Shown here: positions 47,745-57,115 of the stretch, piece by piece
How positions within the stretch are numbered: position 1 is the stretch's first letter
Layout: each line of letters opens with the position of its first letter
Assembly: GCF_009765755.1 (NCBI RefSeq)
Contig: NZ_LMUV01000002.1
Coordinates: 643,693-707,692, forward strand
DNA from: Rhodanobacter sp. L36
GTDB lineage: Bacteria; Pseudomonadota; Gammaproteobacteria; Xanthomonadales; Rhodanobacteraceae
Reading direction: 5' to 3'
Length of the DNA: 64,000 bases
Translations under genes and position numbers: made by a program
Notes under the pieces: model-generated
What the model saw: only the letters and a program-made list of their open reading frames with translations
Databases searched by the model: none
What the model was told of the DNA's origin: nothing

Positions 47745-49763
47745 ATGCTTCGCACCCGCCACCTTGCCGGCGCCATTGCCGCTACCTTGCTCTTCAGCGG
47801 CGCGGCCGTCGCCACTGATTTCACCCATCTCATCGTTTTCGGTGACAGCCTCAGCGACGATGGCAACATTTCCCTCGCAACGGCGCCCGGCATCCAGCCA
47901 CCGCTGCGCTTCACGACCAATCCGGGCAGCATCGGTATCGAGAATGTCGCCAACCAACTAGGCCTGAGCCTGAGCCCATCGCTGCTGGGCGGCACCGACT
48001 ACGCATGGGGCGGCGCGGGCGTGCTGGTCAACTCACCGGGTACGCCGGCGGCGGTGCCAACGCTGACGACTCAGGTGGGCGCGTATCTTTCGGCCGGCTC
48101 GGCCGACAGCAAGGCGCTGTATTCGATCTGGGGCGGTGCGAATGACATCTTCTATCACGCCACAGCCGCAGGCGGCGCCGCCGTGGCGCAGCAATTGATC
48201 GCGCAGGCCGTCGCCGCACAGGTCGCGGCCGCCGAAGCGGGTGGATTGCCGCCGAGCCAGGTTCCCGCATTCACCGCGCAGATCACGCCGATCATAGCGG
48301 CGCAAGTCAACGCTGCAGTTGCAGCGCAGGCTGGCGTCACAGGACTGGAGACTGCCGATCAGGCGCAGGCGGGCGTCGCAGCCGCTGCGCAGCAGGAAGT
48401 GAAGCTCATCAGTCAGCTGCAATCCGCGGGCGTCAAAAACATCCTCGTCTACAACCTGCCGAACATCGGCACCACGCCTTCCGCCACGGAACAGGGCGCA
48501 TCGGCCGCAGCGTCGCTGGCCGGACTCAGCCAGTTGTTCAATGGCCAGCTCAACTCGGGTCTGGGCCAGATGAAGGTTGGCATCATCCCGATCAATGCCT
48601 ACGGCCTGCTGTCGGAAGTCGTCGCAAACCCGACCGCCTACGGATTCACCAACGCCACCGATCCCGCTTGCGGCGTGGGTTCCAGTTCGGTGCAGTGCGG
48701 ACCGCAGGGCTCGGGCTTGCCGTATACCTACGCCGCGGGTGCCGACCAGAGTTACGTGTTCGCCGACGGCGTACATCCCACCACGGCCGCGCACGCGTTG
48801 CTTAGTCAATACGTGCTGTCGGTGCTACAGGCGCCGGAACAGATTTCGCTGCTTGGCGAAGCGCCGTTGCAGGTCAGCACAGTGCAGAACCGCGTCGTGC
48901 GCAACCAGATGGTCGCCGACAACGACGGCGGCGAGACACGTGCGTTCGTGAACATCGACTACGCCCGTCAGCGTTTCGACGCCAATAACGGTGCGCCGAA
49001 AACCAACAGCAATGATGTGAACTTCACGCTCGGCGCAGACATCCGTGCCGCTGAGCATATTTCCGCGGGTGTGGCGCTTGGCGTCGCACAAAACAACGCC
49101 TACGTTTCCGGCGGTGGCGGTTACAAGCTTCAGGACATCAGCGGTCTGGGTTATGTCACCTATCATCAAGGTGGCGGCTATATCGGTGGCTACGCGAACT
49201 TCGGCCAGTCCAACTTCAAGGACATCGATCGTCGCATCGATCTGGGCACCATGCAGCGCAATGAAACAGGCAAAGCCGACGGTTCGCACCTCGGCGGCGG
49301 GTTCACCGGCGGCTACTGGTTCGATTTCTCCAACTTGCGCACCGGGCCGTTTGCCAACGTCGACTGGGAAAGCATCAAGGTCAATGGCTACAGCGAAAAC
49401 GGCAACGACAGCAGCGCCATGTGGTTCGGCCGCCAGCAGCGCGACGCGCTCGTCAGCACGCTGGGCTGGCGTCTGCAGGGTCATTTCGATGCAGGCAATC
49501 TGGCGTTGTCGCCGTATGCGGAACTGGCCTGGAACCATGACAGCAAGGCGGATGCCCGACTCGTCACCGCCGGCCTCAACAGCATGAACGGCACGTTCGC
49601 CCTAACCGGTTTCCTTCCCGACAAAACCTGGGGCACGGCGGATCTGGGCGTCACCGCGCAGCTCACGCCAACCGTCACCAGCTGGATCGGTTACAGCGGC
49701 CGCTTCAGCGATGACAGCCAGAAGTACAACAGCGTCAACATGGGCGTGAAGATCCTGTTCTGA
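47745..49763 (+). CDS. GDSL-type esterase autotransporter (EstA-like)
   Basis: 672 residues. Signal peptide MLRTRHLAGAIAATLLFSGAAVA, then an SGNH/GDSL passenger: nucleophile Ser35 in VFGDSLSDDGN, Asn in WGGANDIF, and Asp341/His344 in FADGVHPTTAAH. The passenger has an Ala/Gln-rich insertion (about residues 145-225). The last 270 residues form an autotransporter barrel ending NSVNMGVKILF. EstA-type enzymes sit in the outer membrane with the esterase outside and affect rhamnolipid, motility and lipid hydrolysis. CAGGGAG precedes the ATG. Shares a bidirectional terminator with the convergent lipoprotein gene. Confidence 0.92.
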   Translation: MLRTRHLAGAIAATLLFSGAAVATDFTHLIVFGDSLSDDGNISLATAPGIQPPLRFTTNPGSIGIENVANQLGLSLSPSLLGGTDYAWGGAGVLVNSPGTPAAVPTLTTQVGAYLSAGSADSKALYSIWGGANDIFYHATAAGGAAVAQQLIAQAVAAQVAAAEAGGLPPSQVPAFTAQITPIIAAQVNAAVAAQAGVTGLETADQAQAGVAAAAQQEVKLISQLQSAGVKNILVYNLPNIGTTPSATEQGASAAASLAGLSQLFNGQLNSGLGQMKVGIIPINAYGLLSEVVANPTAYGFTNATDPACGVGSSSVQCGPQGSGLPYTYAAGADQSYVFADGVHPTTAAHALLSQYVLSVLQAPEQISLLGEAPLQVSTVQNRVVRNQMVADNDGGETRAFVNIDYARQRFDANNGAPKTNSNDVNFTLGADIRAAEHISAGVALGVAQNNAYVSGGGGYKLQDISGLGYVTYHQGGGYIGGYANFGQSNFKDIDRRIDLGTMQRNETGKADGSHLGGGFTGGYWFDFSNLRTGPFANVDWESIKVNGYSENGNDSSAMWFGRQQRDALVSTLGWRLQGHFDAGNLALSPYAELAWNHDSKADARLVTAGLNSMNGTFALTGFLPDKTWGTADLGVTAQLTPTVTSWIGYSGRFSDDSQKYNSVNMGVKILF

Positions 49764-49810
49764 TCGAAACCGGTCGGCATGCCCGACCGATTCCAGTCAC
49801 AGCACTCGCC

Positions 49811-49850
49811 AAACAAAAAGCCGCCCATTCACATGGGCGGCTTTTTGTTT
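49811..49850. terminator. Bidirectional intrinsic terminator
   Basis: AAACAAAAAGCCGCCCA, loop TTCACA, TGGGCGGCTTTTTGTTT: a 17-base perfect inverted repeat whose A- and T-rich ends give a T-tract in both directions. It terminates the esterase autotransporter on the plus strand and the lipoprotein gene on the minus strand. Confidence 0.9.
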
Positions 49851-49865
49851 GGACGTCCAGACGGC

Positions 49866-50768
49866 TTATTTTTTCTTGCCGTTCGTCGCCAGGTTGAGAA
49901 TTTCCACACCCTGCTTGTGCAGCGAAGCAGCGGCGTCGCCATCGAGGTCCTGCGTGTTGCCACCGGCCTGATGCTGCTTCAACACCAGTGTGCCGCTGTC
50001 ATCCCAGCCTACGCTGTCGGTCGAGGTTGGCTTGGCATCCTTGTTGGATTTCTTCTGCTGCACGGCGGCCCAGAGCTTGCCATCCTTGTACGCGTAGTCG
50101 GTGCTGGTGAAACCCTTGTCGCCGTAATCCACCAGCTCGCGAATGAACTTCACTTCACCGGCCTGACGGAACACCTGCCAGCCGCGCGAAATATCCTTGT
50201 CGAGCTTGGTGCCGTTGCTGACCTTCATGCCGCCGATCTGCTTCTGCACGCCATCGAATTCGGCAAGCACCTTTTCGCCGGGTGTCTGTTCGGCAACCAG
50301 CTCGACCGCCACGCCAGTGTTCTTGTTGCCCTTGGTCAGCACGGGTGCCTGAATCGGCATCGCGTAGTGGCGATCGCCATCGGTCAGCGATGCCTGTACC
50401 ACGTACAGATCGTCCGCCTTGACCTCGGCCTTGTTGAAGGTCAGCTGGAACGCTTGCGGGAACGTGCCGGCCGGAGCCGTCTTGGTCGCCAGAGGCGCCG
50501 CGCCGGAAGCCGTGGCGGAAACGTCCACCAGGTTGATCACCAACGTGGCATTCGGCGAAAGCGAACCGGCACCGCGCACCGACACCGTGCCGCTAACCTC
50601 GTTGGCCGGGCCGACAGGTGCAGCAGCAGGTGCAGCGGCGGCTGTGGCTGCTGTAGTCGGAGCAGCAGCGTTGCTATCCGCCGGCTGTGCCGACTCTGAC
50701 GAACTACCGTGGCAGCCATTCAGAGCAAGTGCGGCGACGGACATCAGCGACAAAACCATCTTGCGCAT
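49866..50768 (-). CDS. YbaY-like lipoprotein
   Basis: 300 residues. N-terminal signal MRKMVLSLMSVAALALNGC with a lipobox-type LNGC gives a lipoprotein, followed by an Ala/Pro/Thr-rich linker to about residue 60. EVSGTVSVRGAGSLSPNATL through the GVAVELV segment matches the YbaY/YscW-type beta sandwich. The C-terminal part is an unassigned domain (KVLAEFDGVQKQIGG, QVFRQAGEVKFIREL, YAYKDGKLWAAVQ). ATG at 50768 is chosen over one at 50795, as the signal peptide starts there. Function in envelope assembly or stress is plausible for the family but unproven. Confidence 0.75.
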   Translation of the reverse strand: MRKMVLSLMSVAALALNGCHGSSSESAQPADSNAAAPTTAATAAAAPAAAPVGPANEVSGTVSVRGAGSLSPNATLVINLVDVSATASGAAPLATKTAPAGTFPQAFQLTFNKAEVKADDLYVVQASLTDGDRHYAMPIQAPVLTKGNKNTGVAVELVAEQTPGEKVLAEFDGVQKQIGGMKVSNGTKLDKDISRGWQVFRQAGEVKFIRELVDYGDKGFTSTDYAYKDGKLWAAVQQKKSNKDAKPTSTDSVGWDDSGTLVLKQHQAGGNTQDLDGDAAASLHKQGVEILNLATNGKKK

Positions 50769-50991
50769 GGGAAAACCTCTTTCACGTGGAAACAAACACG
50801 AAACGGGTCAGGCGCCTGCGCGCCACGGCTTTTTCGCGGGGGAAGTTTCAAGCATAGCCGAAAAATACGGGCACGGAAAAGTCAAGCCAGCCAATGGCAT
50901 ATCCATGCGTGCCCGTACGCAGTTTTGCAATGCAGACTGAGCATTTCACGGGCCGCATTCAAATGGCGTGCACGACCTGTCGCGCGCGAGT

Positions 50992-52275
50992 TCATCCGCG
51001 CTGCAATGCGCGATACGCGATATCGCGACGGCAGAATGCGCCGTCGTAATGGATGCCATCGATTGCGTCATAAGCATCGCGGCGCGCGGCAGCGAGGTCG
51101 TTGCCGAGCGCGCAGACCGTGAGCACGCGGCCACCCGCGGTAACCACCTGTCCTTGCGCATCGAGACGCGTACCCGCGTGAAAAACTTTCACGTCCGCAC
51201 CATGGACCGCATCCAGTCCGCTGATCACATCGCCGGCGCGAACCTTGCCGGGATAACCGCCGGCAGCCATCACTACACCGATCGCCGGCCGTACATCCCA
51301 ACGCGCGTGAACATGTTCGAGCCGGCCATCCAGCGCAGCGTCGATCAGTTCAACCAGGTCAGACTTCAGCCGCAGCAAGATCGGCTGGGTTTCGGGATCG
51401 CCGAAGCGCACGTTGAATTCGATCACCTTCGGTGTGCCGTCCTTGTCGATCATCAAGCCGGCGTAGAGAAACCCGATGAACGGCGCGCCTTCGGCTGCCA
51501 TGCCACGGAGCGTTGGCTCGATCACTTCCTTGAGGATGCGCTGCTCGATCACGGGCGTGACCACCGGCGCCGGCGAATACGCGCCCATGCCGCCGGTGTT
51601 CGGACCAAGGTCGCCTTCATCGCGCCGCTTGTGATCCTGGCTGCTGGCCATCGGCAAGGCGTGGCTGCCATCGCTCATCACGATGTAGCTCGCCTCCTCG
51701 CCTTCGAGAAATTCCTCGATCACCACGCGCGCCGACGCGTCGCCGAAACTGTGCGCGCCGAGCATGTCGTGCAGCGCCAGTTCCGCATCGGCCAGAGTCA
51801 GCGCCACCACCACGCCCTTGCCTGCCGCGAGACCATCGGCCTTGATCACGATCGGTGCGCCGTGTTTTCTGACATGAGCCAGCGCAGGATTCAAATCGGT
51901 GAATACCGCGTAGCGCGACGTTGGAATGTTATGCCGGAGCAGGAAATCCTTCGCGAAAGCCTTGGAGCCTTCCAGTTGCGCGGCCACCGCGCGCGGACCG
52001 AAGATGCGCAAACCCGCCGCGCGGAATCGATCGACCACGCCGGCAACCAGCGGCACTTCCGGACCGACCACGGTCAGACCAATTTTCTCGCCCTTCGCAA
52101 ACGCAAACAGTTCGTCGATGTCATGTGCGGCAATATCTACGTTGCGCACGCCCTGCTCGTGCGCGGTGCCGGCATTGCCGGGCGCGACGATCACTTCGCT
52201 GACCTGCGGCGATTGCCGGAGTTTCCACGCCAGCGCGTGTTCGCGGCCGCCATTGCCGATGACGAGAACTTTCAT
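50992..52275 (-). CDS. purD: Phosphoribosylamine-glycine ligase PurD
   Basis: ATP-dependent joining of phosphoribosylamine and glycine, step two of purine synthesis. 427 residues, normal. N-terminal MKVLVIGNGGREHALAWKL, ATP-grasp domain with VIKADGLAAGKGVVVAL, SYIVMSDGSHALPMASSQDH, DGDLGPNTGGMGAYSPAPV-type loop and VIEFNVRFGDPETQ. ATG at 52275 follows CCGGAGTGCAGAC. purH, its usual neighbour, is not in the window. The gene upstream on the same strand is an AMP-ligase, 107 bases away. Confidence 0.97.
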   Translation of the reverse strand: MKVLVIGNGGREHALAWKLRQSPQVSEVIVAPGNAGTAHEQGVRNVDIAAHDIDELFAFAKGEKIGLTVVGPEVPLVAGVVDRFRAAGLRIFGPRAVAAQLEGSKAFAKDFLLRHNIPTSRYAVFTDLNPALAHVRKHGAPIVIKADGLAAGKGVVVALTLADAELALHDMLGAHSFGDASARVVIEEFLEGEEASYIVMSDGSHALPMASSQDHKRRDEGDLGPNTGGMGAYSPAPVVTPVIEQRILKEVIEPTLRGMAAEGAPFIGFLYAGLMIDKDGTPKVIEFNVRFGDPETQPILLRLKSDLVELIDAALDGRLEHVHARWDVRPAIGVVMAAGGYPGKVRAGDVISGLDAVHGADVKVFHAGTRLDAQGQVVTAGGRVLTVCALGNDLAAARRDAYDAIDGIHYDGAFCRRDIAYRALQRG

Positions 52276-52382
52276 GTCTGCACTCCGGATACATCGATGC
52301 GCCACGTGACGCAGGCGCGCATTGTAGCGACTGCCGCGTAGCGCCTATTCGCGAAAACGCCGACGTCGCGGATCGAACATCG

Positions 52383-53768
52383 TCAGACCGCGGGGTCGTG
52401 CTGCTGCAGGAGATCGAGCAGCGCTTCCCGCGGCAGTTTGCCGGTTTCGTTGCGCGGCAACGCGTGCACGAGACGCAGTGGGCGCGGCAGAAAGAGCGGG
52501 TCGATGGCCTGGCGCAGCGCATTCTGGATCACGTGTTCATCCAGACCCGGCGCCACGACGAGCGCGGCGATGCGATGCACGCCGAGCGCGTCGCCGCCGT
52601 CGAGCTGGAATACCACGCCATCCTTCACACCGGGAATCGCCAGCAAGCGCCGCGTGAGATCTCCGAGCGATGCGCGCTTGCCGGCAATCTCCAGCATGTC
52701 GGCATGCCGGCCGCACAACTGGAATCGCCGCCCGCCCGCGGAGAGACTGACAATATCGGCCAGCGAAACGGGCGAGGAAAGTTGCGGCGCCTCGATCAGC
52801 GTGCCATCGGGTTGGGGGTGCAACGTGACGCCGTCGTACAACTGCCAATCCTCGTCGACGCTCGGGCGACGGCTGGCGAAGACACAGGTTTCGGTGGAGC
52901 CGAACACTTCGAGCAGGGGCGCGTCGAAGCATGCTTCGGCGAGTCGCGCCAGTTCGATCGGCATCGGCGCGGTGGCGGACAACATCGCCGCGACTGCGGG
53001 AAACGTCACGCCCGATTCCACCATCGCGCGCAGATGTACGGGTGTGGTCACCAGCACACGCGGCGAAGGCAACGCGGCCAATGCAGCAGCCACATCGGCT
53101 GGAAAAAAAGGCCGCCCCGCATGGATGCCGACGCCACCGAGCAAGGGCAGCACCACCGACGTCTCCAGGCCGTACATGTGCTGCGGTGGCACGGTGGCGA
53201 CGATCTCGAAACGCTGGCCGACCGCCTGCTGCAACATCGCCAGGTTGCCTGCGTTGCTCGCATGGAAACTGCGCCAGGTCTTGACGTTTGCGCTCGGGAC
53301 TCCGGTCGAGCCGGACGTGTAGCCGATGGCGACCACCTGCTCGGCAGGAATGGACGGCCAAATGGTCGAATCGATCTCAGGCGCGAGAGGCATGTCCGAG
53401 AAACTCATGCGCTGATAACCCGCCGGCGCCGGATCGAGCGGCTGCTCGCCCAACGCATAGCAGCCGGGATGCGCGGCCATCACTTCGTCCACGGCCCGGG
53501 GCGCACGCGATGACGGCAGCAGATTGGTTTGTCCGCGCAAGGCGATGGCGCAGAACGCCACCAGGAACGCGTAACGGTCTTCGCACAGGTTGATGGCAGC
53601 CGGCGCCGACGGAAGCGACTCCGCCACCGCGTGTACATGCGCAACGAACACGTGCGCGCTGATCGGCTTGCCGTCGCGCCACGCAACGACGCAGTCGCCG
53701 TCGGTGGCATTCAGCAATGGCAGGTGCTGCAGCACCTCGCGCTCATAGGTTCCGTAAACGATGGCCAA
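52383..53768 (-). CDS. AMP-binding acyl/aryl synthetase family protein
   Basis: 461 residues, shorter than the usual 520-600. ATP-phosphate loop IGYTSGSTGVPSANVKTW (the usual PKG is PSA), VFGSTETCVFASRRP, the hinge QLCGRHADMLEIAGKRASLG, and catalytic Lys in NETGKLPREALLDLL. It would adenylate a carboxylic acid for transfer to CoA or a carrier protein. Similar short ligases occur in aryl-polyene and xanthomonadin pigment clusters; no other pigment gene is present here, so it may serve a distant cluster. The start is TTG at 53768, supported by AGGGAG seven bases upstream. Confidence 0.82.
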   Translation of the reverse strand: MAIVYGTYEREVLQHLPLLNATDGDCVVAWRDGKPISAHVFVAHVHAVAESLPSAPAAINLCEDRYAFLVAFCAIALRGQTNLLPSSRAPRAVDEVMAAHPGCYALGEQPLDPAPAGYQRMSFSDMPLAPEIDSTIWPSIPAEQVVAIGYTSGSTGVPSANVKTWRSFHASNAGNLAMLQQAVGQRFEIVATVPPQHMYGLETSVVLPLLGGVGIHAGRPFFPADVAAALAALPSPRVLVTTPVHLRAMVESGVTFPAVAAMLSATAPMPIELARLAEACFDAPLLEVFGSTETCVFASRRPSVDEDWQLYDGVTLHPQPDGTLIEAPQLSSPVSLADIVSLSAGGRRFQLCGRHADMLEIAGKRASLGDLTRRLLAIPGVKDGVVFQLDGGDALGVHRIAALVVAPGLDEHVIQNALRQAIDPLFLPRPLRLVHALPRNETGKLPREALLDLLQQHDPAV

Positions 53769-53902
53769 GCAACAACTCCCTGACGTATGACGGCTGTGAG
53801 TGCGGAAAGCATCGCTGCGCCGCCCACACCGTCACGTGAATGATCCAGATGATCTGACTTCAGCTGCGGCCTGCGACCCTCGCCCGGTCGAGCTCCCTTA
53901 TT

Positions 53903-54475
53903 TCAGGCACGAATGATAGCGCCCGACAGCGCGTCGCGAATCACGGTGGGTTGCTGCTGTCCGCCCAGAGTTGCGTCGAGGACGCCATCCAGGTTGTCTC
54001 CAAATGCATCGACCACATCCTGTACGGAACGCGCCGCGGGATGGCCATGCAGGTTGGCGCTGGTCGACACGATCGCTCCGCCAAAAGCGCGGCACAGCGC
54101 GGCGGCGGGTTCGTGTGCCGTCACTCGCAAGGCGATTCCCGGATGGTCGCCGGCGACCCACGCCGGCACCTGCGGCGAGCGCGAAAAAATCCAGGTTCGA
54201 GGGCCCGGCCAGCCGGCTTTTATTTCGTCCAGGATATGGGTCGGTATCGAGCCGGTTTCGATATAGCGCTCGATATCGGCGAACTCGGCGGCGATCAGCA
54301 ACACGCCTTGCGTCGGCGGACGCTGCTTGAGCGCGAACAGCCGCACGAATGCCGAATGGTTGTGCGGATCGCAGCCGAGGCCGAACACCGCTTCGGTGGG
54401 ATACGCAATGACGCCGCCGTTGTGCAATACATCGGCGGCGTCATCGAGCTCGTCGGAGGTGAATCGCCGCAGCAC
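53903..54475 (-). CDS. tsaC: Threonylcarbamoyl-AMP synthase TsaC (YrdC/Sua5 family)
   Basis: Makes threonylcarbamoyl-AMP from Thr, bicarbonate and ATP for t6A37 of tRNAs. 190 residues, the short YrdC-only form. GGVIAYPTEAVFGLGCDPHN, FALKQRPPTQGVLLIAAE and GALRVTAHE-type and GAIVSTSANLHGHPA segments line the basic cavity. The start is GTG at 54475, immediately after the topA stop (TGA GTG), which argues for coupled translation. Together with dprA and topA it forms a widely seen cluster. Confidence 0.94.
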   Translation of the reverse strand: MLRRFTSDELDDAADVLHNGGVIAYPTEAVFGLGCDPHNHSAFVRLFALKQRPPTQGVLLIAAEFADIERYIETGSIPTHILDEIKAGWPGPRTWIFSRSPQVPAWVAGDHPGIALRVTAHEPAAALCRAFGGAIVSTSANLHGHPAARSVQDVVDAFGDNLDGVLDATLGGQQQPTVIRDALSGAIIRA

Positions 54476-56986
54476 TCAGGGCTCGGCCTTCACCGACGCG
54501 GCCTTTTTGGTTGCCGATTTTTTCGCGGCAGCTTTCTTGGCGGTCTTTTTCGTGGAGGCTTTCTTGGTGGCTTTCTTGGCTGTGGATTTTTTCGCGGCCG
54601 GTTTCTTAGCAGCCGCCTTCTTGACCGTCGAAGTTTCCTTTTTCGCAGTCGTTTTCTTGGTCGCGCCCTTCTTGCCGAAGCGACCTTTTCGCACCGGCGC
54701 AGCGGCGAGCAATTCAAGGCACTGCGCTTGCGTCAGTTCCTTCGGCTCCTGATCCTTCGGTATGCGTGCGTTCTTTTCGCCATCGGTGATGTACGCGCCG
54801 TAGCGACCGTTGAGCACCTGCACGCCATCGCCGAAATCGAGGATCAACCGGTTGGCAAGCATCTCCATTTTCTCCTGCACGATTTGCAGGGCACGCGGCA
54901 GTTCGATCGTGTATGGGTCGTCCTCAGGCTTGAGCGAGGCATAGGTGCTGCCCTGCTTCACGAACGGACCGAAGCGACCCACGCCGACGCTCACTTCGTC
55001 GCCGTTGTCCGACTGCCCGAGCTTGCGCGGCATCTTGAACAACTCAAGCGCATCGACAAGGCTGATCGTGTGCATGCTCTGGCCTGTGCGCAGGCTGGCG
55101 AAGGTCGGTTTGTCTTCGTCTTCCTTTGTGCCGATCTGCGCGAACGGCCCGTAGCGACCGAGACGCACCGACACTGGTTTGCCGGTTTTCGGATCGATGC
55201 CCAGATCGCGCGCGCCAGTGGCTTCGTTGCGATCGACCGACTCGGTCTTCTCGTCGACCTGTTGCTTGAACGGCTGCCAGAACCGCTCCATCAACGGCAC
55301 CCACGCTTCCTCGCCACGGCTGACGGCGTCGAGCTCGTCCTCGAGTTTGGCGGTGAAGTCGTAGTCGACGTAGCGCGTGAAATGCGCGGTCAGGAATTTG
55401 CTGACCGCGCGACCGACGTCGCTTGGTTTGAAGCGACGGCTGTCGAGAAAAACGTATTCGCGATTCTGCAGCACCTGGATGATGCTGGCGTACGTCGACG
55501 GTCGGCCGATGCCGTGTTCTTCCAGCGCCTTGACCAGGCTGGCTTCGGAATAGCGCGGCGGTGGTTCGGTGAAATGCTGATCGGCCGCGATCTCGTGCAG
55601 CGGCACCTGCTCGTCCACTTGCATGCGCGGCAGACGGCGACCTTCGTCGTCATCCTCGGCGCTCTTCTGGTCGCGACCTTCTTCGTACACGGCGAGAAAG
55701 CCCGGATCGATCACGGTGGTCCCGCTGGCGCGGAACGACGCATCGCCACCGGCGACGTCCTTCAGTGCAAATTCGACCGACACCGTGTTGAGCGTGGCAT
55801 GAATCATCTGGCAGGCGACGGTGCGCTTCCAGATCAATTCGTAAAGCTTGCGCTGGTCGTCGTTGAGGAACGCCGCCACTAACTTGGGCGTGTACATCGC
55901 TGACGTGGGGCGAATGGCCTCATGCGCTTCCTGCGCGTTTTTCGATTTGGTCTTGTAGACCTGCGGACCATCCGGCAGCGCCTTGGTGCCGAAATCGCGC
56001 GCGATCAACTGACGCAGTTCGGCTACGGCGTCATCGCCGAGCATCGTCGAATCGGTACGCATGTAAGTGATCAGGCCGACGTTGCCTTCGTCGCCCAGCG
56101 CAACGCCTTCGTACAGACCTTGCGCCACTTTCATGGTGCGGCTGGTGGTGAAACCCAGCTTGCGTGCGGCTTCCTGTTGCAGCGTGGACGTGGTGAAGGG
56201 CGCGGCAGGCCGACGCTTGCGCTCTTTCGAACTGACATCGCTGACCGTCAGACGGCCACGCGCAGCCTGCTTCAATGCATCGCGCGCCGCATGGGCATCC
56301 GCTTCATTGGTGAGGTCGAACTGTTCGAACTTCTTGCCGTTGAGCTTGCTCAGGCGCGCGGTGAAATCGCCTTCGGCGTGCTTGAGCTGCGCTTCGATGG
56401 ACCAGTATTCGCGCGCCTTGAACGCTTCGATTTCATCTTCGCGCTCCACGATCATGCGCAGCGCGGGCGATTGAACGCGCCCGGCGGACAGGCCGCGTTG
56501 CACCTTGCGCCAGAGCACCGGCGACAAATTGAAGCCGACCAGATAATCCAGCGCCCGCCGCGCCTGCTGCGCATCGACCAGATCATGCGAAAGCTGGCGC
56601 GGCGCGGCCACCGCCGCCTTGATCGCCTTGGGCGTGATCTCGGAAAAAACAACCCGATGCACGCGCTTGCCGTCAGTCAGGCCGCGCTCTTTCAGGATTT
56701 CGCTGATATGCCACGAAATGGCTTCGCCTTCGCGATCCAAGTCGGTCGCCAGATAGATGTCATCGGCAAGCTTGGCCGCCTTGGCGATGGCGTCAACGTG
56801 TTTCTCGTTGCGCTCGATGATCTCGTACGCCATCGCAAACCCGTTGTCGGGGTCGACCGCGCCTTCCTTCGGCCGCAGATCCCGCACGTGGCCGTAGGAA
56901 GCCAGCACGTGAAAATCCTTGCCGAGGTATTTGTTGATCGTCTTGGCCTTGGCCGGCGATTCGACGATGAGCAGGTTTTTTGCCAT
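54476..56986 (-). CDS. topA: DNA topoisomerase I TopA with Lys/Ala-rich tail
   Basis: 836 residues. Toprim domain MAKNLLIVESPAKAKTINKY, the acidic LATDLDREGEAISWH, and active-site Tyr308 in GLITYMRTDST. The C-terminal third lacks the zinc fingers of E. coli and instead has repeats of about 60 residues (VRLGRYGPFAQIGT, VGVGRFGPFVKQGS, VLNGRYGAYITDGE). The last 75 residues are a histone-H1-like Lys/Ala tail (KKAAAKKPAAKKS type). Relaxes negative supercoils. ATG at 56986 is set by the conserved N-terminus. The tail should strengthen DNA binding. Confidence 0.96.
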   Translation of the reverse strand: MAKNLLIVESPAKAKTINKYLGKDFHVLASYGHVRDLRPKEGAVDPDNGFAMAYEIIERNEKHVDAIAKAAKLADDIYLATDLDREGEAISWHISEILKERGLTDGKRVHRVVFSEITPKAIKAAVAAPRQLSHDLVDAQQARRALDYLVGFNLSPVLWRKVQRGLSAGRVQSPALRMIVEREDEIEAFKAREYWSIEAQLKHAEGDFTARLSKLNGKKFEQFDLTNEADAHAARDALKQAARGRLTVSDVSSKERKRRPAAPFTTSTLQQEAARKLGFTTSRTMKVAQGLYEGVALGDEGNVGLITYMRTDSTMLGDDAVAELRQLIARDFGTKALPDGPQVYKTKSKNAQEAHEAIRPTSAMYTPKLVAAFLNDDQRKLYELIWKRTVACQMIHATLNTVSVEFALKDVAGGDASFRASGTTVIDPGFLAVYEEGRDQKSAEDDDEGRRLPRMQVDEQVPLHEIAADQHFTEPPPRYSEASLVKALEEHGIGRPSTYASIIQVLQNREYVFLDSRRFKPSDVGRAVSKFLTAHFTRYVDYDFTAKLEDELDAVSRGEEAWVPLMERFWQPFKQQVDEKTESVDRNEATGARDLGIDPKTGKPVSVRLGRYGPFAQIGTKEDEDKPTFASLRTGQSMHTISLVDALELFKMPRKLGQSDNGDEVSVGVGRFGPFVKQGSTYASLKPEDDPYTIELPRALQIVQEKMEMLANRLILDFGDGVQVLNGRYGAYITDGEKNARIPKDQEPKELTQAQCLELLAAAPVRKGRFGKKGATKKTTAKKETSTVKKAAAKKPAAKKSTAKKATKKASTKKTAKKAAAKKSATKKAASVKAEP

Positions 56987-57115
56987 GAAGCGGGATTTCC
57001 GTAAGCGAACCACCGGTGCTTGCGCGCCGGACATCTATATATAGTTGAAACCACGTCGTGGCCGCGGCTGTCAAGCCCGCGCCGATCCACATGACGCGTG
57101 AGTCACGCAATGACG

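Noticed and set aside
49851-49866. GGACGTCC-AGACGGCT, a MetJ-like pair
   Set aside because: It lies between a bidirectional terminator and the 3' end of the lipoprotein gene, not near any start, so a regulatory role is unlikely.
52345-52380. An 11-residue minus-strand frame MFDPRRRRFRE between the AMP-ligase and purD
   Set aside because: Very short, with no ribosome site; its form is curious, but nothing supports translation.
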